This document shows, piece after piece, positions 1 through 8,828 of a stretch of 26,103 nt of DNA; the first letter of the stretch is position 1, and each line of letters opens with the position of its first letter. The DNA is from Deltaproteobacteria bacterium (GTDB lineage: Bacteria > Desulfobacterota > Desulfarculia > Adiutricales > JAGVGV01). The position numbers and the translations under genes were made by a program. The stretch covers positions 1-26,103 of the forward strand of contig JADFXS010000019.1 in assembly GCA_015233515.1 (NCBI GenBank), written 5' to 3'. The notes under the pieces were generated by a model. That model saw only the letters and a program-made list of their open reading frames with translations, had not been told where the DNA came from and ran no database searches.

Positions 1-1
1 T

Positions 2-1078
2 AATCTGCTTCAAGTCATTAGCGGATTTACCCAGGTAATTCTTCTGAATAAAAAAGAAAATAATCCAGATTACCGAAAATTGAAAGAAATTATAAAAGCC
101 GGAGACCGCGCGGCGCAACTTGTCCGACAACTTCTTTTCTTCAGCCGCAAGGCGGCAACAGAAAAGAAACCTATTGATCTAAATCAAGAGTTGGAACAAA
201 CCCTCAGGATAATGGAACGAACCATTCCCAAGATGATCGCCATCGAACTCCGTCTGGCAAGCCATCTGTGGAACATCAAGGCTGATCCGATTCAGATTGA
301 ACAGATATTGTTGAACCTTGGCAACAACGCCGTCGACGCCATGCCTGGCGGAGGAAGGTTAGTAATCGAAACGAAGAACATTACTCTGGATGAAAACTAC
401 GCCGATGTTTCTCTTGGAGTAACTCCAGGTAATTACGTCCTTCTCTCCGTATCCGATACCGGACAAGGAATGGACCAGGAAACCATCCGGCATATTTTCG
501 AGCCGTTTTATACTACCAAGGAAATAGGCAAAGGAACGGGATTAGGGCTGGCGTCAGTATATGGTATCGTCAAGGGACATGGAGGGCATATCACCTGCTA
601 TAGTGAACCAGGTCAAGGCACAAATTTTAAAATTTATCTGCCCGCCCTCGAACAAACCGACACCATCGGTCACCGGCAACCTGAAGCCTTAGCACCTGAT
701 GGTGGGACGGAAACCATTCTATTGACGGACGACGAGGTGCCGATCAGGGATTTTGCCTCCGAGGCCCTCCAACGTTTTGGATACAAGGTTATTGCCGCGT
801 CCAGCGGAGAAGAGGCCTTGGAACTCTATGCCAGTCAAAACAATAAAATCGATCTGGTCATCCTGGATATAGGAATGCCGGGCATGGGGGGGCACCGATG
901 CTTACGAGAACTCTTAAAACTTGATCCCGCGGCCAAAATCATGATTGCCAGCGGATATTCCATAAACGGCGAGTTGAGAAAAACCCTGGAAACCGGTGCG
1001 GCTGGATATGTCGGAAAGCCTTATCAGTTGGATGATCTACTGAACAAGATCCGGACAGTCTTGAACGAAAAGGGATAA
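2..1078 (+). CDS. Hybrid histidine kinase with C-terminal receiver, 5' part outside window
   Basis: The frame is open from base 2, so 358 residues of a longer protein are visible. It opens on NLLQVISG, which matches the HDFNNLLQ H-box of two kinases downstream, so the phospho-accepting His should lie about four codons before the window. The ATPase domain shows the N-box NLGNNAVDAM (about residue 104), G1 DTGQGM (152), FEPFYTTK and G2 GTGLGLA (178). A receiver follows from about residue 235, with the acidic pair in LLTDDE, phospho-acceptor Asp289 in LDIGMPG, the Ser of ASGYS and the Lys of GKPYQ. It is therefore a cytoplasmic transmitter-receiver whose sensor is unseen. The module closely resembles those at 1305-3872 and 8829-11447, which indicates gene duplication. 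An internal TTG at 80 is not a real start because the conserved frame runs upstream of it. Confidence 0.93.
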   Translation, partial: NLLQVISGFTQVILLNKKENNPDYRKLKEIIKAGDRAAQLVRQLLFFSRKAATEKKPIDLNQELEQTLRIMERTIPKMIAIELRLASHLWNIKADPIQIEQILLNLGNNAVDAMPGGGRLVIETKNITLDENYADVSLGVTPGNYVLLSVSDTGQGMDQETIRHIFEPFYTTKEIGKGTGLGLASVYGIVKGHGGHITCYSEPGQGTNFKIYLPALEQTDTIGHRQPEALAPDGGTETILLTDDEVPIRDFASEALQRFGYKVIAASSGEEALELYASQNNKIDLVILDIGMPGMGGHRCLRELLKLDPAAKIMIASGYSINGELRKTLETGAAGYVGKPYQLDDLLNKIRTVLNEKG

Positions 1079-1150
1079 GATAACTAAAAAAACAATAGCA
1101 TCTCTCCTCCACGCCGCCCTTTCCTCCCCTGAGCAAATTCCGGACAGGAA

Positions 1151-1190
1151 ACCTCGAAAGCGCGAAGATAGCGAGGTCGAAACGTTTTTC
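1151..1190 (+). terminator. Weak candidate terminator hairpin
   Basis: ACCTCG (1151-1156) and CGAGGT (1172-1177) can pair, and a run of five T follows seven bases later (from 1185). The stem is short and the loop is 15 bases, so this is only a weak candidate for ending the first kinase transcript. Confidence 0.22.
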
Positions 1191-1304
1191 CATGGTGAAA
1201 ATCGCCGGTTAATACTTGTCTTTTTACCAAAACATGCCACAATCTCGTTATGAATAAAATTGTTCGGCTCTCGAATCCATAAACCTTTTCCCAGGGGTAA
1301 TCCC

Positions 1305-3872
1305 ATGAAAAAGGAAGACAAGACTTTTAAATCAGAGGATAAACCCAGGATTATGATCGTCGAGGATGAGGTTCTCATCGCGGCTGATTTGGCGCTCACC
1401 CTTGAATCCCTGGGCTTTGAGATTTGCGGGAAAGCCGCCTCGGCGGAGAAGACGCTTCAAGTCATTGAGAAAGAACTCCCGGATATCGTTATGATGGATA
1501 TCGCTTTACAAGGAAAGATGGACGGCATAGAGGCGGCGGAGGTTATCCGGGACCAATGGAGCATACCTGTCGTTTTTCTGACAGCCTGTGACGACGCCGA
1601 CCGGATGAAAAGAGCCAGACTGGCTTATCCTTTCGGGTACCTTTTAAAGCCGGTTCAAGAACGAAACATCAAGATAACTGTTGAGATGGCCTTATATGTG
1701 GGCAAAATGGATAAAGCGCGAAAACAGATAAAAAAAAGACTTCAAAACGAGCGCGAGCTGCTTCGACTCTGCCATTTTGCCACCGACGAACGAGAACTGA
1801 TCAAAGGTCTCACCCTGTATTTCAAGCGTATTCTTGGTTGCGACGCTGTTGGTGTGCGCCTTCAAAACGGGGACGATTTTCCCTATTACGAAACAAGAGG
1901 CTTTTCAGAAGAATTTGTATTAGCGGAAAATTCGTTGTGTGCGCTGGATTCCGCGGGTAACATAATGCGCGATTTCCATGGAAACGCCGTCTTGGAATGT
2001 ATGTGCGGGAATATCATCCGTGGACGATTTGATCCATCCAGATCATTTTTCACCAAACACGGCAGTTTCTGGTCCAGTTGCACTTCCGAATTGTTGGCGA
2101 CCACCACCGAGGCCGATCGCCAAACGCGCACTCGCAACCGCTGTAACGCCGTGGGCTATGAGTCGGTAGCCCTGGTCCCGTTGCGCTCTCAAGGAAAGAC
2201 CCTGGGGTTGTTTCAATTCAACGCCATGAAAATGGGCCTGTTCACCGACGAGCTGATGGCTCAATTAGAACATTTAGTGGATTATGTGGCCCTGGCGTTG
2301 GTCAAACAGGAAACCCAGGAGCACCTGCAGGAAAACCTGAAAATAATCAAAGGATTTTACGAGACTTCCCCGCTAATGATGGGTGTAGCCGAATTGGACA
2401 AAGATGAGATTGTTATCGTTCATGGAAATGATTCGGTCGCCGAATTTTTCGGAAAAACATCAGATCAGCTTGTCGGAAAAACGGGAAGAGCATTGTACCC
2501 GACTGAGGAAATCGCCGACCTTTGGCTTGGCCGATATCGTCGCTGCCAAAGCGAGGAAATGCCTCTCAGGTTTGAACATGAGCATCCGCTCGGGCAGAAT
2601 AAGCGATATTTGTCGTCAACTATCAAGTATATCGGAGAAGGACCACAGGGACGTCCAAGATTCAGTTTCATTTCCGAAGACATCACGGACCAGAAGCGGG
2701 AGGAAGAAGAAAAGCAAAAACTTCAAGACCAGTTGTTCCAGGCTAAAAAAATGGAGTCCATCGGCACTTTGGCTGGAGGGGTGGCTCATGACTTCAATAA
2801 CCTTCTTCAAGCCATTTCCGGATATACCCAATTAATGCTTTTAGACAAAACAGAAATGAACCCTGATTACAAAAAACTCAAGGAGATTTTAAAAGCCGGA
2901 GAAAGAGCAGGGCAACTAGTCCGGCAACTTCTTCTCTTCAGTCGCAAGATGAGTTCCGAAAAAAAGTTCATCGACCTAACCCAGGAAATCGACCAGGCTG
3001 TTAAATTATTAGAGCGAACCATCCCAAAAAAGATTCAAATCAGGTGTTTTTTCTGTAACGATCTGTGGCCTATCAATGCCGACGCGGTCCAGATAGAGCA
3101 GATATTATTGAACTTGGGCAGCAACGCCGCGGATGCCATGCCTGAAGGCGGCTTGTTTATTATTGAAACTAAAAACGTCACATTAGACGAAAACAGCTTC
3201 ACGATCAATCTGGGAGCGCTGCCGGGAAATTACGTTCTGTTGACCATCTCGGACACGGGACACGGCATGAATGCGGAGACGCTTGAACATCTCTTTGAAC
3301 CTTTTTATACGACCAAGGATATCGGCAAAGGAACCGGTTTGGGATTGGCTTCGGTATACGGTATAGTAAAAAACCATGGAGGCTATATTACCTGTTCCAG
3401 CCAGCTTGGCCGGGGAACAGTTTTTCAAATTTATTTTCCCGTGATCGATAGAACCACCATATTGGATACAACCTGGGCGACCTTATCTCCCCAAGGCGGT
3501 AATGAAACTGTTTTATTGGTGGATGACGAAAAATTCATAAAAGAATTTGCTTCTCAGGCGTTAAGACGTTTTGGCTATACCATGATCACGGCCGCCACCG
3601 GTGAGGAAGCCCTGAGAATTTTGAATAGAAGAGAAAAAAAAATCGACTTGATTTTGCTTGATATCGGCATGCCGGGCATGGGCGGATTGCGCTGTATGCA
3701 AGAAATATTTAAAATTGAACCGACTATGAAAATCTCCATTACCACGGGATATTCATTTGGCGAACACGCAACGAAGGCGTTACAACAAGGCGCCGCCGGC
3801 TACATGGGAAAACCGTATCAGTTGATCGATTTGCTGAACAAGGTCAGAGCCGTCCTGGACGAAGACCGGTGA
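1305..3872 (+). CDS. Hybrid histidine kinase: REC-GAF-PAS-HisKA-HATPase-REC
   Basis: An 855-residue soluble signalling protein. The ATG at 1305 is chosen because AGGGG lies 7 bases upstream; a TTG at 1260 has no such site. The N-terminal receiver (about 10-135) has the acidic residues VEDE, Asp65 in MMDIALQG, the Thr of FLTA and the Lys of LLKP. A GAF domain (about 155-345) carries conserved Cys residues 212, 232, 234, 259 and 280. A PAS domain follows (about 350-470), then the H-box HDFNNLLQ with His495, N-box NLGSNAADAM (about 603), G2 GTGLGLAS and a C-terminal receiver (about 737-852) with Asp786. With receivers at both ends it can accept phosphate from an upstream kinase and also pass it on. 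There is no membrane segment and no DNA-binding domain. The next kinase starts 21 bases downstream, so the two are probably co-transcribed. Ligand unknown. Confidence 0.95.
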   Translation: MKKEDKTFKSEDKPRIMIVEDEVLIAADLALTLESLGFEICGKAASAEKTLQVIEKELPDIVMMDIALQGKMDGIEAAEVIRDQWSIPVVFLTACDDADRMKRARLAYPFGYLLKPVQERNIKITVEMALYVGKMDKARKQIKKRLQNERELLRLCHFATDERELIKGLTLYFKRILGCDAVGVRLQNGDDFPYYETRGFSEEFVLAENSLCALDSAGNIMRDFHGNAVLECMCGNIIRGRFDPSRSFFTKHGSFWSSCTSELLATTTEADRQTRTRNRCNAVGYESVALVPLRSQGKTLGLFQFNAMKMGLFTDELMAQLEHLVDYVALALVKQETQEHLQENLKIIKGFYETSPLMMGVAELDKDEIVIVHGNDSVAEFFGKTSDQLVGKTGRALYPTEEIADLWLGRYRRCQSEEMPLRFEHEHPLGQNKRYLSSTIKYIGEGPQGRPRFSFISEDITDQKREEEEKQKLQDQLFQAKKMESIGTLAGGVAHDFNNLLQAISGYTQLMLLDKTEMNPDYKKLKEILKAGERAGQLVRQLLLFSRKMSSEKKFIDLTQEIDQAVKLLERTIPKKIQIRCFFCNDLWPINADAVQIEQILLNLGSNAADAMPEGGLFIIETKNVTLDENSFTINLGALPGNYVLLTISDTGHGMNAETLEHLFEPFYTTKDIGKGTGLGLASVYGIVKNHGGYITCSSQLGRGTVFQIYFPVIDRTTILDTTWATLSPQGGNETVLLVDDEKFIKEFASQALRRFGYTMITAATGEEALRILNRREKKIDLILLDIGMPGMGGLRCMQEIFKIEPTMKISITTGYSFGEHATKALQQGAAGYMGKPYQLIDLLNKVRAVLDEDR

Positions 3873-3893
3873 ATGCTTAAGGGTAGATAGTAA

Positions 3894-6800
3894 ATGATTA
3901 CCGTACCAACTTGGTTAAAGATTACTCTGGGTCTGGTGCTGCTGGCTCACTTGGCGGCCGGGGCTTGGTTCTATCAAGATCAAAAAATGAACTTACAAGG
4001 CAGAGTCGAAGCGGAACTGAGCTCTGTCGGCAAGCTGAAAGTCGATCAGATCGTCAAATGGCGCGCCGACCGGTTAGGCGATGCCGCCGTGTTGATGGAG
4101 AGTCTCTTTCTTTCCAAGGCGGTGGCGCGATGGAAACTGGATCGTCATCCAGAGGAAACTCAAGAACTGCTGATCAGGTTCCAATCCCTGCGGCAGTACT
4201 ACCACTATAGCAATGTCCAGTTAGTGGGCGTCAACGGCAAGATACTTCTGAGTTTAGACGGCCGTATCGATCCTCTTCATGAAGAAACCTCGAAAACGCT
4301 TTTGGCCGCCATCCAGGAACATAAACCTCAAATATCCGAATTGCATAATCAACCGGGCGATCATCGATCCTATCTCGAAGTTATCGCTCCTTTATTTAAT
4401 AAGGACATGCAGATGTCGGAACCGATCGGCGCGGTCATTCTTCAAGTCGACGTCGGTAATACGCTTTATCCCCTGATCCAGTCGTGGCCCAGGCCCAGCG
4501 AGACCGCGGAAACCGTTCTTTTCCGTCGAACCGGCGAAACAGTCCTGTATCTGAACGATCTTCGTCACCAAAAGGATACGGCGCTGAAATTACACGTTCC
4601 CTTGTCACGGACGGATGTGCCGGCGGTCATGGCCGTTCATGGTCGAACGGGTGTCGTTCTGGGCCATGATTACCGCGGGGTTGAAGTAGTATCGGTCATC
4701 CTGCCTATCCCGGACACGCCCTGGTTCATGGTTTCCAAGATGGACACCAGCGAAGCTTTCGCCGAGTGGAACTTCCGTTCCGTAATCCTTCTGGCGCTGG
4801 TACTGGGATTGATGATCATGGTGACCATTGTCGGGCTTCTTGTCTGGCAGTTAAACCAAAAAGCTCACTACCAAACACTTTACCAGGTCGAAGCCGAAAG
4901 GCATTTCAGCGAGGCGCGCCACGGCGTCACCCTGAAAAGCATCGGCGATGCGGTTATCACCACCGATGGTCAGGGGAGAGTGGAACTGTTAAACACTGTA
5001 GCCGAGTCGCTCACCGGCTGGAATAGTGAGGAAGCGCGCGGCAAACCCCTGGAGACAATCTTTCGCATCATCAACGAAGAGACCCGCCAACCGGTCGTAA
5101 GTCCGGTGGAACAGGTGCTGAGGGATGGCCTGGTGGTCGGGTTGGCCAACCACACTCTGCTGATTGCCAAGGACGGCGCCGAATGCCCGATTGCCGACAG
5201 CGCCTCGCCGATCCGTGACGAACAGGGCGCCATCATAGGGGTAGTGTTGGTTTTCCGCGATCAAACCAAGGAGCGGGAAGCCCAAAAAGCCCTTGAAGAG
5301 AACCGGGACCGTTTTCGCGGACTGGTTGAAGCCACCAACGATCTGGTTTGGGAAGTGGACAAGAACGCCGTCTATACTTACGTCAGCCCTCGTTCCCGTC
5401 AAATATTGGGATATGATCCGGAAGAACTCATCGGAAAAAAACCATTTGATTTAATGCCGGAGAGCGAAGCGGCGCGGGTCGGAGAGGCGTTGAAAAAAAT
5501 TTCCCGGGAGCATATCCCTATAAAAAATTTCCAAAACTTGAACCGCCGCAAGGACGGAGAGCTGATCTTCCTGGAAACCAGCGGTCGGCCCATCCTGGAC
5601 GAGGCCGGCCGACTTAAAGGTTATCGGGGGATAGACCGCGATATCACCGAACGAAAAAAACTCGAGCATGACACCCAAGTTGAGCGAGACAACCTCCAAG
5701 CGATTATCGCTTCGGCTCCGGTCGGCATGATCATCGCGGACGAAGAGACGCACATCCTGCAAAGCAATCCCGCCTTTGATAAAATGTTCAGGAATTCTTT
5801 GAACCCAACCTGGAACAAACCATGCGGCGATGTGCTCAACTGCGTCAGCCGTAGTGAAGATTCAAGAGGTTGCGGCTTTTCCACGCATTGTCCGATTTGC
5901 CCCTTGAGGTGCGCTATCAAGGCGGCGATTTCCTCGGGCCAGGAAACCCACGACGGGGAAATGGAATTAGCGGTCGATGAAAACGGAAAGCCGGAAAAGC
6001 TATGGCTGCTCTTTGGCGTCCATCCGGTGACCCTGAGCGGGCAACGTCGGGCCATCGCCACCATCGTCGATATCACCGCCCAAAAGAAAATCGCCGCCGC
6101 GCTGGCCGAGAGCGAAAAAAAATACCGAACTACCTTTGAAGTCGTGCCCGAATCCATCGTCATCTCGCGCTTGGATAACAGCCGGTATGTTTATGTGAAC
6201 GAATATTTTTGCCAAATGTTCGGCTATTCCTCCGCCGAAGTTCTGGGCCGAACTTCCTTTGAACTGAACCTATTCGCCGATCAGGAAGATCGAACAAAAC
6301 TAGTCGAAATTATCAATGAAAACGGCGAACTCTTTAACTATGAAATCAGGCTCAAAGCCAAAAACGGAACCTTGATCGATACGCTCGTTTCCATCAAAAC
6401 TCTGCCGTTTGAAGGAAACAGCTGCACGATGGCCGTGATCACCGACATCACCGATAGAAAAATCATGGAAAAAGAACTCCAAACGGCCAAGGAGAATGCC
6501 GAGGTGGCCACGGTGGCCAAAAGTGAGTTTCTGGCCAACATGAGCCACGAAATTCGCACTCCCATGAACGGAGTCATCGGCATGACGGGGCTGCTTTTGG
6601 ACACGGAACTGACCTTTGAACAGCGTCAGTATGCGGAACTCATTCATTCCAGCGGCGAGGCGCTGTTATTACTCATCAACGATATTTTGGACTTTTCCAA
6701 GATCGAAGCCCAAAAACTCGATCTGGAAATCCTCGACTTTGATCTGCGCATCACCCTGGAGGACGTGGCTGAGACCCTGGCCTTCCGAGCTCAGGAAAAG

Positions 6801-8480
6801 GGATTGGAACTGGTGGCCTTGATGGCGCCGGAAGTGCCCTCACTGCTGAGAGGCGATCCGGGAAGACTTCGCCAGATTCTCATCAACTTAGGCGGTAACG
6901 CCATAAAATTCACCCACCAAGGTTCAGTGCTCATTCGGGCCATACTCGAAATCGAAAATGAACAATCGGTCACCGTACATTTCGAAGTGACCGATACAGG
7001 CATCGGCATTCCGGCCGACAAACAGGACAAACTCTTTTCCGTCTTTACCCAGGTTGACGGCTCGACCGCCCGGAAATACGGCGGAACCGGGCTAGGGCTG
7101 GCCATCTCCAAGCGGCTGGCGGAACTAATGGGTGGCGCTATGGGCTTGGAAAGCGCGGAGGGAAAAGGCTCTACCTTCTGGTTCACCGTGGTTTTTGAAA
7201 AACGTCCCACCGAACAGATGACAGATTTGATATCGTTAGTCAATTTAACCGGAGTCAGGATCCTGGTCGTGGACGACCACGAAGCTAATCGGCTGCTGTT
7301 GGTCACGCTGCTCAAAAGGTGGGGTTGCCGGTGGGGTGAAGCCGCAGACGGTTTTGAGGCCCTGACCCAACTCCAAAAAGCTATAGCCGAGGGAGATCCT
7401 TACCGCGTGGCCTTGTTGGATAAGCAAATGCCGGGCATGGACGGACTGGAACTGGCTGACAGAATCAAGCAAAACTCAAACCTCCACCGCACCATGCTCA
7501 TCATGCTCACTTCCTTGGGTGAGCGCGGCGATGCGGCCCAATTGGCCCAAGCGGGCTTTGCCGGATATTTGAAGAAACCCATCCGCCAGTATCAACTGCA
7601 CGATTGTCTATCCATGGTCTTGGGTGAGGCGGAAGCCCCGGCTCAAATGACGGCCCCAAAACTGATCACCCGGCATACGGTGACGGAAGTGCGCAAGGGT
7701 CGCGCCCGGATACTCCTCGCCGAAGACAACCACACCAACCAATTAGTCGCTTTGGGGCTGATAAAAAAACTGGGTTACTATGCCGACGCCGTAGCTGACG
7801 GTGAAGAAGCGATCAAAGCTTTGGAAATGACGCCTTATGACCTCGTTCTGATGGATGTCCAGATGCCTGGATTAGACGGTCTGGAGGCCACAAGGCAAAT
7901 CCGCAATCCCCAATCCCAGGTCCGTAATCACGATATCCCCATTATTGCCGTAACCGCCCATGCCATGCAGGGTGATTTGGAGAAATGCCTGGAAGCAGGA
8001 ATGAACGACTACATTTCCAAGCCTATTGCCCCCCAAGCCCTGGTCGACGCCATAGAAAAATGGTTATGGAAAAACAAGAAAATTACGGGAATGATTAATG
8101 AAAAAGATTTGGTCTCCACGGAATTCCCGGCTCGCGATCAATGCTACCCGGCTATTTTTGATCAAAAATCACTTTTGGATCAAGTTATGGGCGATCATGA
8201 ACTGGCGCGGGATTTGATAAAAACATTTCTGGATGATACCCCGGATCGAATAGAAACATTGAAAAAATGTATAGATAATGGCGATTTATCCGGAGCCGTG
8301 ATTCAAGCCCACAGCATTAAAGGCGCCGCGGCCAGCCTTTCTTTCGGCACGCTCCAGGATATTTCATTGAAAATGGAGTTGGCCGGCCGTAAAGGTGATC
8401 TGGCGGGTATGGCGGCTTACTTGCCGGAGCTGCGGGAAAAATTTGCGCAATTGCAGGAAACATTGCCGAAGGAAATTTAA
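3894..8480 (+). CDS. Membrane-bound tripartite hybrid kinase: Cache-like sensor, 4 PAS, HisKA, HATPase, 2 REC, HPt
   Basis: 1528 residues. Transmembrane segments near 8-28 and 296-320 bracket a periplasmic sensor of about 265 residues with a dCache-like look. Four PAS domains follow (about 340-460, 469-590, 600-735, 742-865). The third holds six Cys (644, 650, 660, 666, 669, 673), including the motif [15 protein letters not shown]. HisKA has His885 in [11 protein letters not shown], and the ATPase has DTGIGIP and [11 protein letters not shown]1 has Asp1176 in [11 protein letters not shown]2 has Asp1321 in LMDVQMPG, and the HPt has His1473 in QAHSIKGAA. This is the BarA/GacS-type His-Asp-His relay, in which the HPt would pass phosphate to a separate response regulator that is not encoded here. 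The gene lies 21 bases behind the preceding kinase. The intact catalytic residues argue for an active kinase; the periplasmic ligand cannot be inferred. Confidence 0.95.
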   Translation: MITVPTWLKITLGLVLLAHLAAGAWFYQDQKMNLQGRVEAELSSVGKLKVDQIVKWRADRLGDAAVLMESLFLSKAVARWKLDRHPEETQELLIRFQSLRQYYHYSNVQLVGVNGKILLSLDGRIDPLHEETSKTLLAAIQEHKPQISELHNQPGDHRSYLEVIAPLFNKDMQMSEPIGAVILQVDVGNTLYPLIQSWPRPSETAETVLFRRTGETVLYLNDLRHQKDTALKLHVPLSRTDVPAVMAVHGRTGVVLGHDYRGVEVVSVILPIPDTPWFMVSKMDTSEAFAEWNFRSVILLALVLGLMIMVTIVGLLVWQLNQKAHYQTLYQVEAERHFSEARHGVTLKSIGDAVITTDGQGRVELLNTVAESLTGWNSEEARGKPLETIFRIINEETRQPVVSPVEQVLRDGLVVGLANHTLLIAKDGAECPIADSASPIRDEQGAIIGVVLVFRDQTKEREAQKALEENRDRFRGLVEATNDLVWEVDKNAVYTYVSPRSRQILGYDPEELIGKKPFDLMPESEAARVGEALKKISREHIPIKNFQNLNRRKDGELIFLETSGRPILDEAGRLKGYRGIDRDITERKKLEHDTQVERDNLQAIIASAPVGMIIADEETHILQSNPAFDKMFRNSLNPTWNKPCGDVLNCVSRSEDSRGCGFSTHCPICPLRCAIKAAISSGQETHDGEMELAVDENGKPEKLWLLFGVHPVTLSGQRRAIATIVDITAQKKIAAALAESEKKYRTTFEVVPESIVISRLDNSRYVYVNEYFCQMFGYSSAEVLGRTSFELNLFADQEDRTKLVEIINENGELFNYEIRLKAKNGTLIDTLVSIKTLPFEGNSCTMAVITDITDRKIMEKELQTAKENAEVATVAKSEFLANMSHEIRTPMNGVIGMTGLLLDTELTFEQRQYAELIHSSGEALLLLINDILDFSKIEAQKLDLEILDFDLRITLEDVAETLAFRAQEKGLELVALMAPEVPSLLRGDPGRLRQILINLGGNAIKFTHQGSVLIRAILEIENEQSVTVHFEVTDTGIGIPADKQDKLFSVFTQVDGSTARKYGGTGLGLAISKRLAELMGGAMGLESAEGKGSTFWFTVVFEKRPTEQMTDLISLVNLTGVRILVVDDHEANRLLLVTLLKRWGCRWGEAADGFEALTQLQKAIAEGDPYRVALLDKQMPGMDGLELADRIKQNSNLHRTMLIMLTSLGERGDAAQLAQAGFAGYLKKPIRQYQLHDCLSMVLGEAEAPAQMTAPKLITRHTVTEVRKGRARILLAEDNHTNQLVALGLIKKLGYYADAVADGEEAIKALEMTPYDLVLMDVQMPGLDGLEATRQIRNPQSQVRNHDIPIIAVTAHAMQGDLEKCLEAGMNDYISKPIAPQALVDAIEKWLWKNKKITGMINEKDLVSTEFPARDQCYPAIFDQKSLLDQVMGDHELARDLIKTFLDDTPDRIETLKKCIDNGDLSGAVIQAHSIKGAAASLSFGTLQDISLKMELAGRKGDLAGMAAYLPELREKFAQLQETLPKEI

Positions 8481-8828
8481 AGTAAAAAACGCGATAAAAG
8501 GGCGCTATTATAAGGACCCGATCCCTGCGGCCCGCAGAATTATGGCGGCAAGAAACGCCCGTTTACTGTCATTTCGACCGAAGGGAGAAATCTCAGTTGT
8601 TTTCGAGGAAGAACTTTTGACATAAGAGGTTTCTCTTCGCGGCTTGCGCCGCTCATCGAAATGACACCTTACGCTCCATCGGAAGGCGAGTTATGGCGAT
8701 CTGAAGTACTGTTTCTTAGGCTAGCAACCGTAACATGAATCAAACTATGCTACTAAAATACAACTGGATATGGCTGAGCAAAAACATTGCCCGATCCCCA
8801 TCGCGTTAAGGCACAAGGATGATTAACC
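8481..8828. other. Intergenic region with palindromic repeat
   Basis: 348 bases without a credible gene. It holds the palindromic element at 8567-8666 and, at its right end, the ribosome site AAGGA (8815-8819) for the GTG start at 8829. I see no convincing terminator for the 1528-residue kinase and no clear sigma70 promoter. Confidence 0.6.
8567..8666 (+). repeat. MITE/REP-like palindromic element, copy 1
   Basis: A 100-base element bounded by inverted termini TGTCATTTCGA (8567) and TCGAAATGACA (to 8666). The inner arms include GAAGGGAGAAATCTC on the left and GGTTTCTCTTCGCGG on the right. An inverted second copy lies at 16461-16549. No coding capacity. Short open frames reading through it (…FRPKGEIS) are repeat-derived, not genes. 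Confidence 0.8.

Noticed and set aside
1260..1304. TTG start 15 codons upstream of the REC-GAF-PAS kinase ATG
   Set aside because: No ribosome site, while the ATG at 1305 has AGGGG 7 bases upstream.
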